A model generated the notes under the pieces. The model saw only the letters and a program-made list of their open reading frames with translations, did no database searches and was not told where the DNA came from. A DNA stretch of 64,000 nt from Lachnospiraceae bacterium. Its GTDB lineage: Bacteria > Bacillota > Clostridia > Lachnospirales > Lachnospiraceae. A program made the translations under genes and the position numbers. The DNA lies in the NCBI GenBank assembly GCA_017465475.1, contig JAFTWC010000038.1, positions 1 through 64,000 of the forward strand. The letters run 5' to 3'. Within the stretch, counting starts at the first letter, position 1. Every line of letters starts with the position of its first letter. This document shows, piece after piece, positions 44,963-53,735 of the stretch.

Positions 44963-44984
44963 TAATCGGTTCGTATTCCTTTTA

Positions 44985-46430
44985 TCAATTTAATCCATCC
45001 ATAACCTGATGTGCCATATCGGCCCGGTCTCCGTCCGGATATTGACTTACCAACTCTGTAAAATAAAGTCTTGCATTTACCTCGTCCCCGCTACGCTGAT
45101 AGGAACGGCCAAGGAAATACAGTGTATCCTCATCGTTGCCTCCCATCTGGTATGCTGCCAGCAAGTACGGGATTGCTTCATCATACTTCTTTTTATTGTA
45201 TAATTCGTGACCGTAATCATAACCATACTTCTTCATTTTCACAGCCACTGTATTATACACCTTTTCATAAATCTCAGCGGTTTTCTTCCGTAGCATGGCT
45301 CCGTTTTCATTGACGCGAAGCTTTTCCGCATACGTAACCAAATCGTCAATCACTTCGTAAGGGTCTTCTTCCTCTTCCGCCTTCTCTATCTTCTCTTCCA
45401 ATTCCGCATACTCAAGCAATACCAATACAGCCTGCTCATAGCCGGCAGAATCAAACTTATCTTCGGAAACAGAATCCAATTCCCATTTCAAATCATCAAT
45501 CTCATTTTCTGCCTGTGCCAGCTTGTCCGCCAAATTCGCTTTTTCACTTTCCAAAACGGAAATGGTGGTAGTATAGCCGGAAATTTCTACACCGTAGGTT
45601 CGTTCCTTGTCCACATACTCCGCCTTAATATCAGACCGTACCGTCGGCACCACCAACCAGTACAGCACTGCGATTCCGATAATAATACCGGCAAAGAACG
45701 TAATAAATGCAATATAATTCGGCTTGTCCTCCTGAAGGGAAACAGAAGGTGCTACCGGCTGATAGGAAATCCCTTCGTCGTTTTTCTCGGTATGTACCGC
45801 ACGTCCCTCCGGACTTAACACAGCCTCGATTTCCGCCAAATAAGAAAGTGTGGTTGTATTGGCCACATCCGTCTTCTGAGCCCTCAAAAGACAACGTTTT
45901 GCCTTCTCATACTCGCCGTTTTTCATATACAACAATGCCAGCAACTGCAACGCCCGCACGTACCGCGGACAGATACCGATGACCTTACGAAGCTGAAGCA
46001 TGGCCAAATCATCGCTTCCCTGCTTTGCATAAGCCAAAGCCTGGTTATATTTTTTCACGGTTTGGTTCACTGCATCTAACTTTGCCGGATTGGACTGAAC
46101 TTTCTCCATAAAATAATCCGCAAGATTATTCTCCGGAACAAAGTGTTTACTGATAATCCACTCGCTCAGCGCCGCCACCGGTTCTCCCAACTCAAAATAA
46201 ACCAATCCAAGCAAATTACGTGCCTGGATGTTTCTCTTATTATTCTCCAAGCTTTTCTTAAGCATAATAACGGCACCGGACAAATCCCGTACCTTTGCTC
46301 TGGCTAAGCCTTCATTATAATAACGGTTCGAAAGTCGGTACAAGCGCATGGCTACTGCCATATCTGCACCACACTGGTCACAATACCGACGATTTCGTCC
46401 CGTTTCATAACCGCATTTCGGACAATTCAT
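44985..46430 (-). CDS. Zinc-ribbon, TPR and coiled-coil membrane protein
   Basis: 481 residues. Zinc ribbon CPKCG/CDQCG (3-22), TPR repeats (about 33-210: NEGLARAKVRDLSGAVIMLKKSLENN, ARNLLGLVYFELGEPVAAL, ALQLLALLYMKNGEYEKAKRCL), one membrane helix (IAFITFFAGIIIGIAVLYWLVVP, about 243-265), coiled coil (about 290-325) and further TPRs outside (about 400-478: LYNKKKYDEAIPYLLAAYQMG). TPR on both sides of a membrane anchor suggests a scaffold. It begins 9 bases after a 47-residue gene. No precise function known. Confidence 0.82.
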   Translation of the reverse strand: MNCPKCGYETGRNRRYCDQCGADMAVAMRLYRLSNRYYNEGLARAKVRDLSGAVIMLKKSLENNKRNIQARNLLGLVYFELGEPVAALSEWIISKHFVPENNLADYFMEKVQSNPAKLDAVNQTVKKYNQALAYAKQGSDDLAMLQLRKVIGICPRYVRALQLLALLYMKNGEYEKAKRCLLRAQKTDVANTTTLSYLAEIEAVLSPEGRAVHTEKNDEGISYQPVAPSVSLQEDKPNYIAFITFFAGIIIGIAVLYWLVVPTVRSDIKAEYVDKERTYGVEISGYTTTISVLESEKANLADKLAQAENEIDDLKWELDSVSEDKFDSAGYEQAVLVLLEYAELEEKIEKAEEEEDPYEVIDDLVTYAEKLRVNENGAMLRKKTAEIYEKVYNTVAVKMKKYGYDYGHELYNKKKYDEAIPYLLAAYQMGGNDEDTLYFLGRSYQRSGDEVNARLYFTELVSQYPDGDRADMAHQVMDGLN

Positions 46431-46439
46431 CGTATCTCC

Positions 46440-46583
46440 CTACCTTTTCTCTTTTCTTCCCGTAACTACCTGCTCCAATAAATCAGATAAATCTGTTAAG
46501 TCATTGTTCATAATCGCTTCTTCTGCTTCATCGATTTCCAGACTCGGCTGGAACTTTGCCAATTCTTCCTCGTAATTTAACAT
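46440..46583 (-). CDS. Small acidic hypothetical protein, 47 residues
   Basis: Starts at the ATG at 46583 with GGGAGG 7 bases upstream; the longer frame to 46661 has no ribosome site. Acidic and helical (EIDEAEEAIMNNDLTDLSDLLEQV), no membrane helix. Ends 9 bases before the TPR gene, so co-transcribed and probably a partner. Family unknown. Confidence 0.65.
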   Translation of the reverse strand: MLNYEEELAKFQPSLEIDEAEEAIMNNDLTDLSDLLEQVVTGRKEKR

Positions 46584-46748
46584 TCCGTTTCCTCCCGTCT
46601 TGTATCGTTTTATTAAGAAATTCAACATTCTGTTTCTTTCTGAAATCCCTTTCTTTCCCATCCGTTCAAAACCTGACTCTACTATCTATCATATAGACAA
46701 ACACTTAAAAAATCAATAGTTTCCCTTTATTTTTTAATATTTCTTAAA

Positions 46749-46797
46749 CAAAAAAGGACGATATTATCACCTTTTTAGTGTAATATCGACCTTTTTT
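46749..46797. terminator. Terminator of valS, symmetrical
   Basis: AAAAAAGG-CGATATTA ... TAATATCG-CCTTTTTT with an inner CAC/GTG stem; T-runs on both strands. It serves valS on the minus strand. Confidence 0.9.
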
Positions 46798-46846
46798 CGT
46801 CTTTTTTCCGGAATCCGACAGTAATTCCGCCGGGTTCTCATATCTT

Positions 46847-49537
46847 TTACTTACTAAAATGTGCCAAACGTTCTTCTACCTGTGCCATCATAGCAGTATA
46901 CTTTTCAAGCTTTGCCCGCTCTTCCGCAAGTTTTGCTTCCGGTGCCTTATTTACAAAGTTCGGATTGGAAAGCATACCGTTTACACGCTTAAGCTCCCCT
47001 TCAAGTCTTGCCTTTTCCTTCTGCAGACGCTCGATTTCCTTGTCAATATCTACCAAATCCGCAAACGGAATGTAAATGGTAGCATTCGGAATCACAGCGG
47101 ATACCGCATCGGCATCGATTCCGTCCTTATCCTGCTGAATCTTAACTTCGCTTGCACCACCGAGAGAAGCAAAGAATACTTTACTGTTCTCGAAAATCGT
47201 GCGAACCTTTTCCTGCTCGGATACAACAAATACCTGAGCCTTTCTGCTCGGCGGAACGTTCATTTCGCTACGCAGGTTACGGATTCCCTTTACCGCTTCC
47301 TTAATAAGTTCCACTGCTTCTTCCTCAGCCGCAAAAGAGAAGGCTTCGGAATACTCCGGCCATGCAGAAATCATAATGGACTCATCTGCAGTATTGTCTT
47401 CCATTTCCTTTAAGGTGCAGAAAATCTCTTCCGTTACAAACGGCATATACGGATGAAGAAGCTTTAATGCATCGGTCAGTACATGACGTAAGGTCCAGAT
47501 AGCCGCTGCTTTACTCTTCTCGTCATCGCCGTAAAGACGCGGTTTTACCATCTCAATGTACCAGTCACAGAACTCTTCCCAAATGAAATCATAAATCTTC
47601 TGTGCCGCAATACCCATCTCGAACTTATCAAGGTTTTCTGTTACTTCCTTGCAAAGAGTGTTTGCCTTGGAAAGAATCCACTTATCCGCATCAGCGAGGC
47701 TACTCATATCCGGCGTAGCTGCCTTTGCCGCAGCACCGTTTCCGGCCGCCTCCATCTGCTGCATATTCATCATAATGAAACGGCTTGCGTTCCATACCTT
47801 ATTTGCAAAGTTTCTGCTTGCCTCCACACGTTCCATGTAGAAACGCATATCATTCCCCGGTGCATTACCGGTAATGAGGGTGAAACGAAGTGCATCCGCA
47901 CCGTACTGATCAATAATTTCCAGCGGATCAATACCGTTTCCTAAGGACTTACTCATCTTACGTCCCTGGGAGTCACGTACCAGACCATGGAACAGTACCG
48001 TCTTAAACGGCTTTTCCTTCATCTGCTCGTAACCGGAGAAAATCATACGGATTACCCAGAAGAAGATAATATCATAACCGGTTACAAGTACATCCGTCGG
48101 ATAGAAGTACTTCAAATCCTCCGTCATTTCCGGCCAGCCAAGTGTAGAGAACGGCCACAATGCAGAGGAGAACCAGGTATCCAAAGTATCCGGGTCCTGC
48201 TCCAAATGGTCATGTCCGCACTTTGGACAAACCTTCGGCGCATCCGCAGTCTTTGCTACAGTAATCTCGCCGCACTTGTCACAATAATAAGCCGGGATAC
48301 GATGTCCCCACCAAAGCTGTCTGGAAATACACCAGTCGCGGATATTGTCGGTCCAGTTAAAGTAGGTCTTTTCCATACGCTCCGGAACAAGGGTAATTTC
48401 CTTATTCTTCACAGCCTCAACCGCCGGCTTAATGAGCTCATCCATCTTTACAAACCACTGCTGCTTAATAAGCGGCTCAACCGTAGTCTTACAACGGTCA
48501 TGAGTACCTACATTATGAGAATAATCCTCAATGCGAACGAGGAGTCCCATCTCATCTAACTCTTTTACAATCTGCTTTCTTGCTTCGTAACGATCCATAC
48601 CTGCAAACTTTCCGCCTGCCGCATTAATCGTTGCATCATCGTTCATAATGTTGATTTCCGGTAAGTTGTGACGCTTTCCTACCTCGAAGTCATTCGGGTC
48701 ATGAGCCGGGGTAATCTTAACTACACCGGTACCGAAATCCATCTCTACATAGTCATCCGCAATAATCGGAATCTCACGCTCTACAAACGGAACCTTTACC
48801 GTCTTACCGATAAGGTGCGTGTAACGCTCATCATTCGGGTTTACTGCCACAGCGGTATCGCCAAGCATGGTCTCCGGACGGGTGGTAGCAAACTCCAAGA
48901 ACTCGTCGGTACCCATTACCGGATACTTAATGTGCCAGAAATGACCTGCCTGCTCCTCATACTCAACTTCCGCATCAGAAATAGAAGTCTTACAAATCGG
49001 ACACCAGTTAACAATACGGGAGCCCTTGTAAATCATCTTCTTCTCATAGAGTTTTACAAATACTTCCTCTACTGCCTTATTACAGCCCTCGTCCATGGTG
49101 AAACGCTCTCTGTCCCAGTCACAGGAAGAACCCAACTTCTTAAGCTGGCTGATAATGCGTCCGCCGTACTCTTTCTTCCACTCCCATGCACGTTCAAGGA
49201 AGCCTTCACGACCCAGGTCTCTCTTATCGATACCTTCCTTTTTCATCTGCTCGATAATCTTAACCTCGGTAGCGATACTCGCATGGTCCGTACCCGGCTG
49301 CCATAATGCATTATAGCCCTGCATTCTCTTATAGCGAATTAAAATATCCTGCATGGTATTATCCAATGCATGTCCCATGTGAAGCTGACCGGTAATATTT
49401 GGCGGCGGAATCACAATGGTAAACGGTTTTTTGGTTTCATCCGGCTCGGCATGAAAATACTTCTTATCCAGCCACTTTGCATACAATCTGTCTTCTATGT
49501 CCTTCGGATCATAGGTCTTTGCTAATTCTTTCTGCAT
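46847..49537 (-). CDS. valS: Valyl-tRNA synthetase
   Basis: Charges tRNA-Val. 896 residues from the ATG at 49537 (GGAGG upstream). Class I motifs: [16 protein letters not shown] (HIGH-type, about 42-57), editing domain in the middle ([15 protein letters not shown]), KMSKS in [14 protein letters not shown] (about 530), anticodon-binding domain, and a C-terminal coiled-coil arm ([20 protein letters not shown]). A zinc-binding CDKCGE...CPKCGH knuckle is inserted near 425-455. Controlled by the T-box upstream. Confidence 0.97.
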   Translation of the reverse strand: MQKELAKTYDPKDIEDRLYAKWLDKKYFHAEPDETKKPFTIVIPPPNITGQLHMGHALDNTMQDILIRYKRMQGYNALWQPGTDHASIATEVKIIEQMKKEGIDKRDLGREGFLERAWEWKKEYGGRIISQLKKLGSSCDWDRERFTMDEGCNKAVEEVFVKLYEKKMIYKGSRIVNWCPICKTSISDAEVEYEEQAGHFWHIKYPVMGTDEFLEFATTRPETMLGDTAVAVNPNDERYTHLIGKTVKVPFVEREIPIIADDYVEMDFGTGVVKITPAHDPNDFEVGKRHNLPEINIMNDDATINAAGGKFAGMDRYEARKQIVKELDEMGLLVRIEDYSHNVGTHDRCKTTVEPLIKQQWFVKMDELIKPAVEAVKNKEITLVPERMEKTYFNWTDNIRDWCISRQLWWGHRIPAYYCDKCGEITVAKTADAPKVCPKCGHDHLEQDPDTLDTWFSSALWPFSTLGWPEMTEDLKYFYPTDVLVTGYDIIFFWVIRMIFSGYEQMKEKPFKTVLFHGLVRDSQGRKMSKSLGNGIDPLEIIDQYGADALRFTLITGNAPGNDMRFYMERVEASRNFANKVWNASRFIMMNMQQMEAAGNGAAAKAATPDMSSLADADKWILSKANTLCKEVTENLDKFEMGIAAQKIYDFIWEEFCDWYIEMVKPRLYGDDEKSKAAAIWTLRHVLTDALKLLHPYMPFVTEEIFCTLKEMEDNTADESIMISAWPEYSEAFSFAAEEEAVELIKEAVKGIRNLRSEMNVPPSRKAQVFVVSEQEKVRTIFENSKVFFASLGGASEVKIQQDKDGIDADAVSAVIPNATIYIPFADLVDIDKEIERLQKEKARLEGELKRVNGMLSNPNFVNKAPEAKLAEERAKLEKYTAMMAQVEERLAHFSK

Positions 49538-49550
49538 AGTTTTCCTCCTT

Positions 49551-49825
49551 AAAAAATGAAAGGTCAATCCATCCTATAAGGACGAATTGACCGTGGTACC
49601 ACCTTACTTCACAGCAAACACTGCTGCCTCTTGGTCTGTAACGGGACTTCCCGGTAATCTCTACTGCAAATCCTCTCCTGCCATCACAAGAGCCCGATTC
49701 CTTCAAAACCACTGCTCCAAAGCTACCTTCCATAAGCAAGCCTTTACAGGACCTTTCAGCCGGTGAGTCCCGCTCTCTTTCAAGATGACTTATGTACTCC
49801 TCTTTTTCTGCGCATTTTTCGATAT
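49551..49825 (-). ncRNA. T-box riboswitch of valS
   Basis: The minus transcript has the T-box antiterminator sequence GGTGGTACCACGG (49603-49591), followed by a terminator GGTCAATTC... GATTGACC (49592-49562) and TTTCATTTTTT. Upstream stem I has an AGUA-type element near its base. A GUA valine codon at 49726-49724, in GAAGGTAGC, sits about 100 nt from the predicted start and is the likely specifier. Uncharged tRNA-Val should favour readthrough. Confidence 0.9.
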
Positions 49826-49831
49826 GTGTTT

Positions 49832-49860
49832 ATCTTAATCGAACCGTGATAAAAAGTCAA
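49832..49860 (-). promoter_or_regulatory. valS promoter
   Basis: Minus-strand TTGACT (49860-49855), 17-base spacer, TAAGAT (49837-49832). Confidence 0.7.
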
Positions 49861-49912
49861 GCAGATTTTTTTCTTGTAAACAAGTCAGTTTTCCGTCAAT
49901 TCTAAAAAGTGG

Positions 49913-49941
49913 TTGAATGTCAGGTAAATTTATGCTATACT
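49913..49941 (+). promoter_or_regulatory. Promoter of the EAL-protein gene
   Basis: TTGAAT (49913-49918), 17-base spacer, TATACT (49936-49941). Confidence 0.65.
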
Positions 49942-50013
49942 TAAAATGGTATGATGCCGTTGTTGTAACAATAGTGTTTATCTTTAGATTTTTTCAACAG
50001 AAGGGATTACTTT

Positions 50014-52131
50014 ATGGAGCATGTAAATGAAATGCCGCCGACAGGCAAAATTCATCTTGATGAATTAACAGGAATTTACAACCAACAAAGTTTTTTTGAT
50101 TTCACAGAACAACTGCTTACAGAACATCCGCAGGAATCTTTTTGCCTGATTTATTGGAACATCCGTAAGTTCCGTACCACCAATGATTTATTCGGTTGGG
50201 ATGCCGGCAACAAAATATTGGTACACTGGGCCAACACGCTGCGGGAAATGTTACGTGATGAGTTAGCTGTTTACGGCCGTTTGGACCATGATAACTTTGT
50301 CTGCTGTGTTACGGAAGAATTCCTTTCCCGGGATGACTGGACTAAGCTTGGAGAAATCAGCTACTTCACTGAGAAAACCGAGTATCACTTCTATTCCTGT
50401 TGCGGCTTGTATAAAATCACCGACCGTACCCTTCCGCTGTCCAATATGATTGATAAAGCAAAGGCCGCTATGGAGACCATAAAAAATAACTATATGACTT
50501 TGTACGCCTGGTACGATGAAAGCATGTGGAGCAAGCTTTTAGAAGAACAGCGCATGAATACCGAATTTAAAACTGCAATTACGGAAAAACAGTTTAAAGT
50601 ATATTATCAACCGATTTGTCGTTCCAGTGACGGACTTATCACCAGCGCAGAGGCCTTAATCCGCTGGCAGCATCCTACCAAAGGAATGATTTCTCCGGGT
50701 ACCTTTATTCCTTTATTTGAAAAGAACGGTTTTATCAGCGTTTTAGACCGCTATGTTTGGAACGAAGTCTGTGCCATGCAGCAATCCCGATTAGACCAAG
50801 GGCTTGCGACGGTTCCGGTGTCCGTCAACGTTTCCAGAGTGGAGTTTTACAACCCGTCTCTTTGTGACGACATCCGAAACATTGCAAAGAATCACAATAT
50901 TTCTCCGGATTTACTTAAAATTGAAATTACGGAAAGTGCCTATGCCGACAACCCTGTTCAGGTTCTTGAGGCAGTGAAAAAGCTTCATGCCTACGGTTTC
51001 TCCGTTTTAATGGATGACTTCGGAAGCGGCTACTCTTCCCTAAATATGCTGAAAGATTTGCCGATTGACGTATTAAAAATCGACATGCGTTTTTTGGATG
51101 ACTTGGAAAAAAGCCAGAAGGCTTCTATTGTATTAGAATCCATTATCCGTCTGGCAAAATGGATGAAGTTAAGTGTTGTTTCCGAAGGAGTGGAAACCCA
51201 GAAAGAATGGGAATACCTCCGCAGCGTGGAATGCGATGCGGTACAGGGATACTATTTTTACCGCCCGATGCCTCAGGAAGATTTCATTGCCTTATTGGAC
51301 AAAACTGCTGCCAACAGTACAAATCTTCTGTTCCATGCTACACAGGAAATAGACGAGTCTATCTTAAACCTTTTCAATCAAACCAATACCATGGAAAGTA
51401 TTTTGTTTTACAGTATGCTTGGCGGTATGGGATTAATGGAGGTCAGCGGAAACACGGTAGAACTTCTTCGGGTAAATAAAAGCTTCTACGAGGTACTCTA
51501 CGGTTCCACTTCTTTCGAACATAAGATACTGAACATGAAGTTTCCGGCGGAAGAAGAGCGCATTCTTTTGGAACAGTGCCTTATCGCAAAGGAAGAGTCT
51601 AAAATCCAACAGTTCCAGTTACATCACCATCTGGATACCGGTGCTTATGTATGGCTTAGTGTAAAAATACGTTATCTGGGCGGCAACTCTCCGCGTGCAC
51701 TGTTTTTAATTGCAGTCGAGAATATCGAAGAGTTAAAACAGGCGGAGCACAATCATTTTGTTTCTAATTACAGTAATGTTTTGCTGAAATTATTTGACCG
51801 CGTATACCGCTTTGATTATCCTACGGATACCATTGAATTATTGCACTCCCGTGGTGACGACTTTATCGAACCACAGGTTCAATATTCCTTTGCCTCCTTC
51901 TTCCGGCACTTGGCCACGGTTACTTCGGCCAATGAACTGGATAAATTGAACATCATAAAAGATCGGTTCGCTTTGGACGAGACTCTCCGCCAAATTCACG
52001 AGAATTGTCTTACCATCCGATACGAACTTACATCCAATGAAACAGTCACAGACACCACCGCCTATTTCTTCAAAGTCGATTTACCGGATGGCGGACACCA
52101 GTACCTGTGTTGTGTAAAGAAACTATATTAG
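50014..52131 (+). CDS. c-di-GMP phosphodiesterase: degenerate GGDEF plus EAL
   Basis: 705 residues, no membrane helix. The GGDEF-like domain (about 13-165) reads GRLDHDNF at 88-95 where an active site needs GGDEF, so it should not make c-di-GMP. The EAL domain (about 185-430) looks intact: SAEALIRW (EAL 213-215), VNVSR, KIEITESAY, MDDFGSGYSSL, KIDMRFL, SEGVETQ, QGYYFYRPMP. The last 270 residues include a PAS-like segment and an unassigned end. It likely hydrolyses c-di-GMP, with the first domain as a regulatory module. Single gene with own promoter and terminator. Confidence 0.9.
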   Translation: MEHVNEMPPTGKIHLDELTGIYNQQSFFDFTEQLLTEHPQESFCLIYWNIRKFRTTNDLFGWDAGNKILVHWANTLREMLRDELAVYGRLDHDNFVCCVTEEFLSRDDWTKLGEISYFTEKTEYHFYSCCGLYKITDRTLPLSNMIDKAKAAMETIKNNYMTLYAWYDESMWSKLLEEQRMNTEFKTAITEKQFKVYYQPICRSSDGLITSAEALIRWQHPTKGMISPGTFIPLFEKNGFISVLDRYVWNEVCAMQQSRLDQGLATVPVSVNVSRVEFYNPSLCDDIRNIAKNHNISPDLLKIEITESAYADNPVQVLEAVKKLHAYGFSVLMDDFGSGYSSLNMLKDLPIDVLKIDMRFLDDLEKSQKASIVLESIIRLAKWMKLSVVSEGVETQKEWEYLRSVECDAVQGYYFYRPMPQEDFIALLDKTAANSTNLLFHATQEIDESILNLFNQTNTMESILFYSMLGGMGLMEVSGNTVELLRVNKSFYEVLYGSTSFEHKILNMKFPAEEERILLEQCLIAKEESKIQQFQLHHHLDTGAYVWLSVKIRYLGGNSPRALFLIAVENIEELKQAEHNHFVSNYSNVLLKLFDRVYRFDYPTDTIELLHSRGDDFIEPQVQYSFASFFRHLATVTSANELDKLNIIKDRFALDETLRQIHENCLTIRYELTSNETVTDTTAYFFKVDLPDGGHQYLCCVKKLY

Positions 52132-52146
52132 GTTTCTATCTTTCTT

Positions 52147-52185
52147 TAAAAAAAGAGTATCAGTTTCAGACTGATACTCTTTTTG
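52147..52185. terminator. Bidirectional terminator
   Basis: AAAAAGAGTATCAGT / ACTGATACTCTTTTT hairpin between the convergent EAL and Crp/Fnr genes. Confidence 0.92.
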
Positions 52186-52863
52186 TTAATTCCTATGATA
52201 TTCTTTCAAAAGCGTAAACTGATTTTTCCGACATTCTAACACTCCCGCTTTACGCAACTTGCTGATTTCCGCAGACAGCCCGCTTCGGTCCACCTCCAGA
52301 TAATCCGCCAACTCCTGACGGTCAAATTGTACCGTTATACGGTTACTGTTCTGCCTTTTCGCCTGCATCATCAAAAAGGTCATCAGTTTTTCTCTTGTGG
52401 AACGTTTTGAAATAACTTCCAGCTTTTGATGAACCATCAGATTCTTAGTCGCCACCACCTTCATCAAATTATAAATAAGTTGATTGTGAAATCCACACGC
52501 ATTTCCGCACACATGTAAAATGTGCTTCGCATCTAAAAACAACACTTCACACTGTTCCGCGGCCACCACATCCACCGGCATCTTCTGTATATCCGTACAA
52601 GCAAAGGACTCACCAAACATCTGGGACGATTGCAATTCCGTCAGAATACTGCGATTGCCGTAGTAGTCTACACGAAGCACCTGCACAGCTCCGGAAAGTA
52701 CCACTCCGATTCGGCCCACCTTATCTCCTTCAGATAAAATAACTTGATTTTTACCATACCCTCGCACTGTCGCCCCCAAACAGGAAAGCATCGTTAGCAA
52801 CTGTTTCCCGTCAATTCCGGCAAACAGCCCGCATGTTTGCAATATCGATAAATATTTCTCCAT
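52186..52863 (-). CDS. Crp/Fnr-family regulator
   Basis: 225 residues from the ATG at 52863 (TGGAG 6 bases upstream). Cyclic-nucleotide-type beta barrel (about 10-125: LLTMLSCLGATVRGYGKNQVILSEGD, GVVLSGAVQVLRVDYYGNRSIL) and a C-terminal winged helix (about 145-215: FDRQELADYLEVDRSGLSAEISKLRKAG). A few Cys residues are present (C10, C28, C101 region, C137 region), but no clear Fnr Fe-S cluster pattern. It is divergent from a ferredoxin gene whose promoter carries a Crp/Fnr-type palindrome, so it probably activates that gene. Confidence 0.9.
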   Translation of the reverse strand: MEKYLSILQTCGLFAGIDGKQLLTMLSCLGATVRGYGKNQVILSEGDKVGRIGVVLSGAVQVLRVDYYGNRSILTELQSSQMFGESFACTDIQKMPVDVVAAEQCEVLFLDAKHILHVCGNACGFHNQLIYNLMKVVATKNLMVHQKLEVISKRSTREKLMTFLMMQAKRQNSNRITVQFDRQELADYLEVDRSGLSAEISKLRKAGVLECRKNQFTLLKEYHRN

Positions 52864-52876
52864 AAAAATCTCCATT

Positions 52877-52919
52877 TGTTGAATTTTCAACATACTAATC
52901 ACCTTTAGGGTACTATAAT
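52877..52919 (+). promoter_or_regulatory. Crp/Fnr box and promoter of the ferredoxin gene
   Basis: Palindrome TGTTGAATTTTCAACA (52877-52892) and -10 TATAAT (52914-52919) with no good -35 hexamer. With a start predicted at 52926 the palindrome centre is at -41.5, the class II activation position. The box also lies in the leader of the divergent regulator gene, allowing autoregulation. Confidence 0.7.
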
Positions 52920-52958
52920 AAGCTCAAGAAGTCAAGATACAACACAAGGAGGATATAT

Positions 52959-53726
52959 ATGTTACGAAAAATCATAAAAATCGACGAAGAAAAATGCAAC
53001 GGCTGCGGTCAATGTGCTGCTGCCTGCCACGAAGGTGCCATCGGTATGGTAGATGGAAAGGCAAAGCTTTTACGGGAAGATTATTGCGACGGATTAGGTG
53101 ACTGTCTTCCTGCTTGTCCCGTAGACGCCATTTCCTTTGAGGTACGAGAAGCCGCGGCCTATGACGAAGCCGCCGTACAAAAGGCAATGGAACAAAAGCG
53201 GAAGCTTCCGCACCACCCAACGGTTCCGAACAATACAGGAACCGCTTCTTCCGCCGGACATCCGCTCCCATGCGGTTGTCCGGGAATGAATTCCAAGCGG
53301 ATTGTGCGACCAAACCTACCGGAAGAACCTTGCAGTGATACCACGCAAACCGCTCCATCCGTCAGCCGCTTGTCCCAGTGGCCGGTACAGATTAAGCTGG
53401 TTCCGGTAAACGCCCCTTACTTTGACGGCGCAAATCTTTTAATTGCAGCAGACTGTACTGCTTATGCTTACGGACGTTTTCACGAGGATTTTATTAAAAA
53501 CCGCATTACCCTCATCGGCTGCCCGAAATTGGATGAGGGAGATTATACCGACAAACTGACTGCCATTATTGCAAACAATAACATTAAAAGCGTCACCATT
53601 GTCCGCATGGAAGTTCCGTGCTGCGGCGGAATCGAACAAGCTGCAAAACGGGCTCTACAAGCCAGCGGGAAGTTTATCCCGTGGCGGGTGGTAGTGGTTA
53701 CCACGGATGGAAGGCTGTTGGAATAG
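52959..53726 (+). CDS. 2[4Fe-4S] ferredoxin-domain protein
   Basis: 255 residues. The N-terminal ferredoxin domain (about 4-62) binds two clusters: CNGCGQCAAAC and CDGLGDCLPAC with a following P; the second motif has GLG where C-x-x-C is usual, so it may hold fewer ligands. A Pro/Cys linker (CGCPGM near 107) leads to a C-terminal domain (about 135-255) with LLIAADCTAYAYG, ITLIGCPKLDEGDY and VPCCGGIEQA, as in a widespread anaerobe ferredoxin family. Probably electron transfer or redox sensing. SD AAGGAGG. Divergent Crp/Fnr gene is the likely activator. Confidence 0.88.
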   Translation: MLRKIIKIDEEKCNGCGQCAAACHEGAIGMVDGKAKLLREDYCDGLGDCLPACPVDAISFEVREAAAYDEAAVQKAMEQKRKLPHHPTVPNNTGTASSAGHPLPCGCPGMNSKRIVRPNLPEEPCSDTTQTAPSVSRLSQWPVQIKLVPVNAPYFDGANLLIAADCTAYAYGRFHEDFIKNRITLIGCPKLDEGDYTDKLTAIIANNNIKSVTIVRMEVPCCGGIEQAAKRALQASGKFIPWRVVVVTTDGRLLE

Positions 53727-53735
53727 ACCTTATTC

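Noticed and set aside
44898-44984. Sigma-H promoter for the spoIIA operon
   Set aside because: Expected by analogy, but the best AGGA-like/GAAT pair near the end of the upstream gene has a spacer about two bases too short; not reported as a feature.
48668-49306. 212-codon plus-strand frame opposite valS
   Set aside because: Antisense to conserved synthetase sequence, with no domain or ribosome site.
49509-49739. 76-codon minus-strand frame upstream of valS
   Set aside because: It runs through the T-box and terminator; the sequence is explained as RNA structure.
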